From Planctomycetota bacterium (GTDB lineage: Bacteria > Planctomycetota > Planctomycetia > Pirellulales > Pirellulaceae), in assembly GCA_019347795.1 (NCBI GenBank), contig JAHWKS010000019.1:1-15330 (forward strand): a stretch of DNA of 15,330 nt, in the 5' to 3' direction. Positions 14,234-15,330 of the stretch are shown here, piece after piece; positions within the stretch are counted from its first letter, which is position 1; each line of letters starts with the position of its first letter. The translations under genes were made by a program, and so were the position numbers. The notes below the pieces were generated by a model, which did no database searches, was not told the origin of the DNA, and worked only from the letters and a program-made list of their open reading frames with translations.

Positions 14234-14410
14234 GTCCCGGCCTTTGAACCGGTAACGGCCGTGCGCCAGCCACGTCAGTTCGGGTGCGGGCCCCGAGCCG
14301 TCCGGCGGATGCTCTCGCAGGTATTGCCGCGCGTTATCGAAAACGGCGCGGCTAATGAGAATCTGCCCGCCTGGGGCCAGGCCCATCAGCCGGGCCGCCA
14401 TGTCTTGCAT
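14234..14410 (-). pseudogene. fragment of a class III adenylate/guanylate cyclase domain
   Basis: Reading minus-strand from 14410 gives DMAARLMGLAPGGQILISRA, then VFDNARQYL, and later LTWLAHGRYRFKGRD. This is the end of a class III nucleotide cyclase homology domain, in which AARLM..A..GQIL.S, a DNAR helix and a final 'W..HG.Y.FKG' strand are standard in planctomycete members. Only the last 60 or so residues remain. A TGA lies in frame four codons upstream of the ATG, and after KGRD the frame loses similarity and runs antisense into the gene ending at 14214. The metal-binding aspartates are missing, so it cannot be active. It is probably a relic left by a deletion or rearrangement. Confidence 0.75.
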
Positions 14411-14644
14411 TCGTTTCAGTCATAGGACGCCTGCGACGCGGTGAGCCTTGGCCTGAGTGTTTGCTCTCTGCGCGGTATTCGCCATTTAGACGCCGCCCGC
14501 GCCAAGCGGGCGACGCTTGCGAATAATCGGAAGAATTGACTGAATCGTTACGGTCTGCGCAACCGATACATTTTATGCAGCGACAGGCGGCTCTCACGTT
14601 GCGCCTTGCTGCAAGCGTTCGCTCGCCGGAGGGATTCAAATGGC
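14411..14644. other. non-coding leader region of the downstream gene
   Basis: No gene is supported here. A 7-bp hairpin (CGCCCGC at 14494-14500, GCGGGCG at 14506-14512, loop GCCAA) lacks a following T-run. TTGACT at 14536-14541 is a good -35, but the nearest -10-like strings (GATACA 14565, TTTTAT 14571) are too far away for standard spacing. GGAGGG at 14628-14633 is the ribosome site for the next gene. Confidence 0.4.
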
Positions 14645-15330
14645 ATGGGGCTTCGAGCCACAAAGGGCGTATGGCCGCGGTTGGCGTTGAGCCAATGCCT
14701 TTTGGCTGGATGGATTGCGAATGTTCTGGCGCCGGCGCAGGAGAATCTTCCGGCGCCGAGCGCCGCGCAGCCCGAGTTGCTGCGACCGCCGGCGGAGAAC
14801 GACGATTTGCTCCTCCCCGACGTGCTGCGGTCCGCCGAGCCGGACCCGCTCTTGCTGGAGGAGCCGCTCGATCACTTCGCGCCTGATCCGCTTTTGCAGT
14901 ATGCAGGCGAGGCGCCGCTGGGGTTCACGGGCATGTCGAGCGTCATGCCGACCGCCGTGCAGGAGGACAGCCACTTCGTTCCCATCGAAGATCGCTGGCG
15001 GCTCGGGTTCTCAGAATGGGACCGCTACGGCGAAGGGCATCCCCTCGGCGACGATTACCCCTGCGTGGAAGGCGCGGTCTGGGACCCGTACAACCAGAAC
15101 GTGCTCAAGGGGGACTATCCCATCATCGGGCAGCACACGTTCTTCCGCGTCACTGCCGAGAGCCTGGCGATCACCGAGTTCCGCCAGGTCCCCACGCCGA
15201 CCACGCCGTTCGAAAGCACCGCCGATCCGTTTCAGGAAGAGTTCTTCGGCGATCCCGACCAGTTCTTTCGCACACAGAACTTCATTCTCTCGTTGGAGCT
15301 GTTCCACGGCGACGCGGCGTTCAAGCAGCC
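14645..15330 (+). CDS. conserved secreted planctomycete protein (3' end beyond window)
   Basis: The first 228 residues of a longer protein are visible; the frame is still open at the window end. Start ATG 14645 follows GGAGGG by 11 bases; the ATG at 14640 is out of frame and stops after 16 codons. A signal-like helix (WPRLALSQCLLAGWIANVLA) comes first. A low-complexity acidic, proline- and leucine-rich stretch follows to about residue 90. Then comes a highly conserved block: RLGFSEWDRYGEGHPLGDDY, NQNVLKGDYPIIGQHTF, FQEEFFGDPDQFF, NFILSLELFHGDAAF. I recognise this block from large hypothetical proteins found across planctomycetes, possibly envelope-located; no biochemical function is known to me. 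It is unrelated to the upstream exported protein by eye. Confidence 0.85.
   Translation, partial: MGLRATKGVWPRLALSQCLLAGWIANVLAPAQENLPAPSAAQPELLRPPAENDDLLLPDVLRSAEPDPLLLEEPLDHFAPDPLLQYAGEAPLGFTGMSSVMPTAVQEDSHFVPIEDRWRLGFSEWDRYGEGHPLGDDYPCVEGAVWDPYNQNVLKGDYPIIGQHTFFRVTAESLAITEFRQVPTPTTPFESTADPFQEEFFGDPDQFFRTQNFILSLELFHGDAAFKQ

Overview
The window reads as a high-GC planctomycete chromosome segment, most likely Pirellulales-like; that assignment is inference from protein style and repeats, not from a marker gene. The clues are N-terminal membrane motifs of the F(S/G)LR(T/Q)LF type, a planctomycete-type ECF sigma factor, a kinase-linker domain typical of planctomycete Ser/Thr kinases, a large secreted protein containing the block GDYPIIGQHTF, and several short interspersed repeats of kinds I recall from planctomycete intergenic DNA. 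No tRNA, rRNA or CRISPR array was seen.

Layout. 1-1680 is repeat-rich and gene-poor. It holds arrays of 9-bp TTGCG units, one of them a 69-bp segment duplicated 1365 bp downstream. It also holds one small membrane-anchored protein (minus strand), a remnant of a REP-associated (IS200-like) transposase, a REP-like inverted repeat, and several hairpins. 1681-2661 (minus) is a 2-hydroxyacid (glyoxylate/hydroxypyruvate-type) dehydrogenase. Between it and the next gene lie two oppositely oriented copies of a 25-nt hairpin whose stems differ by compensatory changes. 2796-4601 (minus) is treZ and 4696-6849 (plus) is malQ, diverging from a 94-bp gap: alpha-glucan/trehalose metabolism without treY in view. 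6923-8370 (plus) is a three-gene operon of a peroxiredoxin-like protein, a DPSL/thioferritin-type ferritin-like protein and a small Rieske protein, behind a good sigma-70-like promoter. This is probably an oxidative-stress and iron module.

11945 down to 8390 (minus) is a second operon. It encodes an ECF sigma factor, an FHA protein with a kinase-type linker but no kinase, a small unknown ORF, a membrane-anchored BCS1-like AAA ATPase, and two tiny membrane ORFs overlapping by ATGA. The tight overlaps suggest one transcription unit. The presence of FHA where a Ser/Thr kinase would be expected makes it the best candidate for an undescribed signalling module. Diverging from it is a 642-residue exported protein of unknown function (12286-14214). 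Downstream lie a broken fragment of a class III nucleotide cyclase and the start of a conserved secreted planctomycete protein that runs off the window end (14645 onward).
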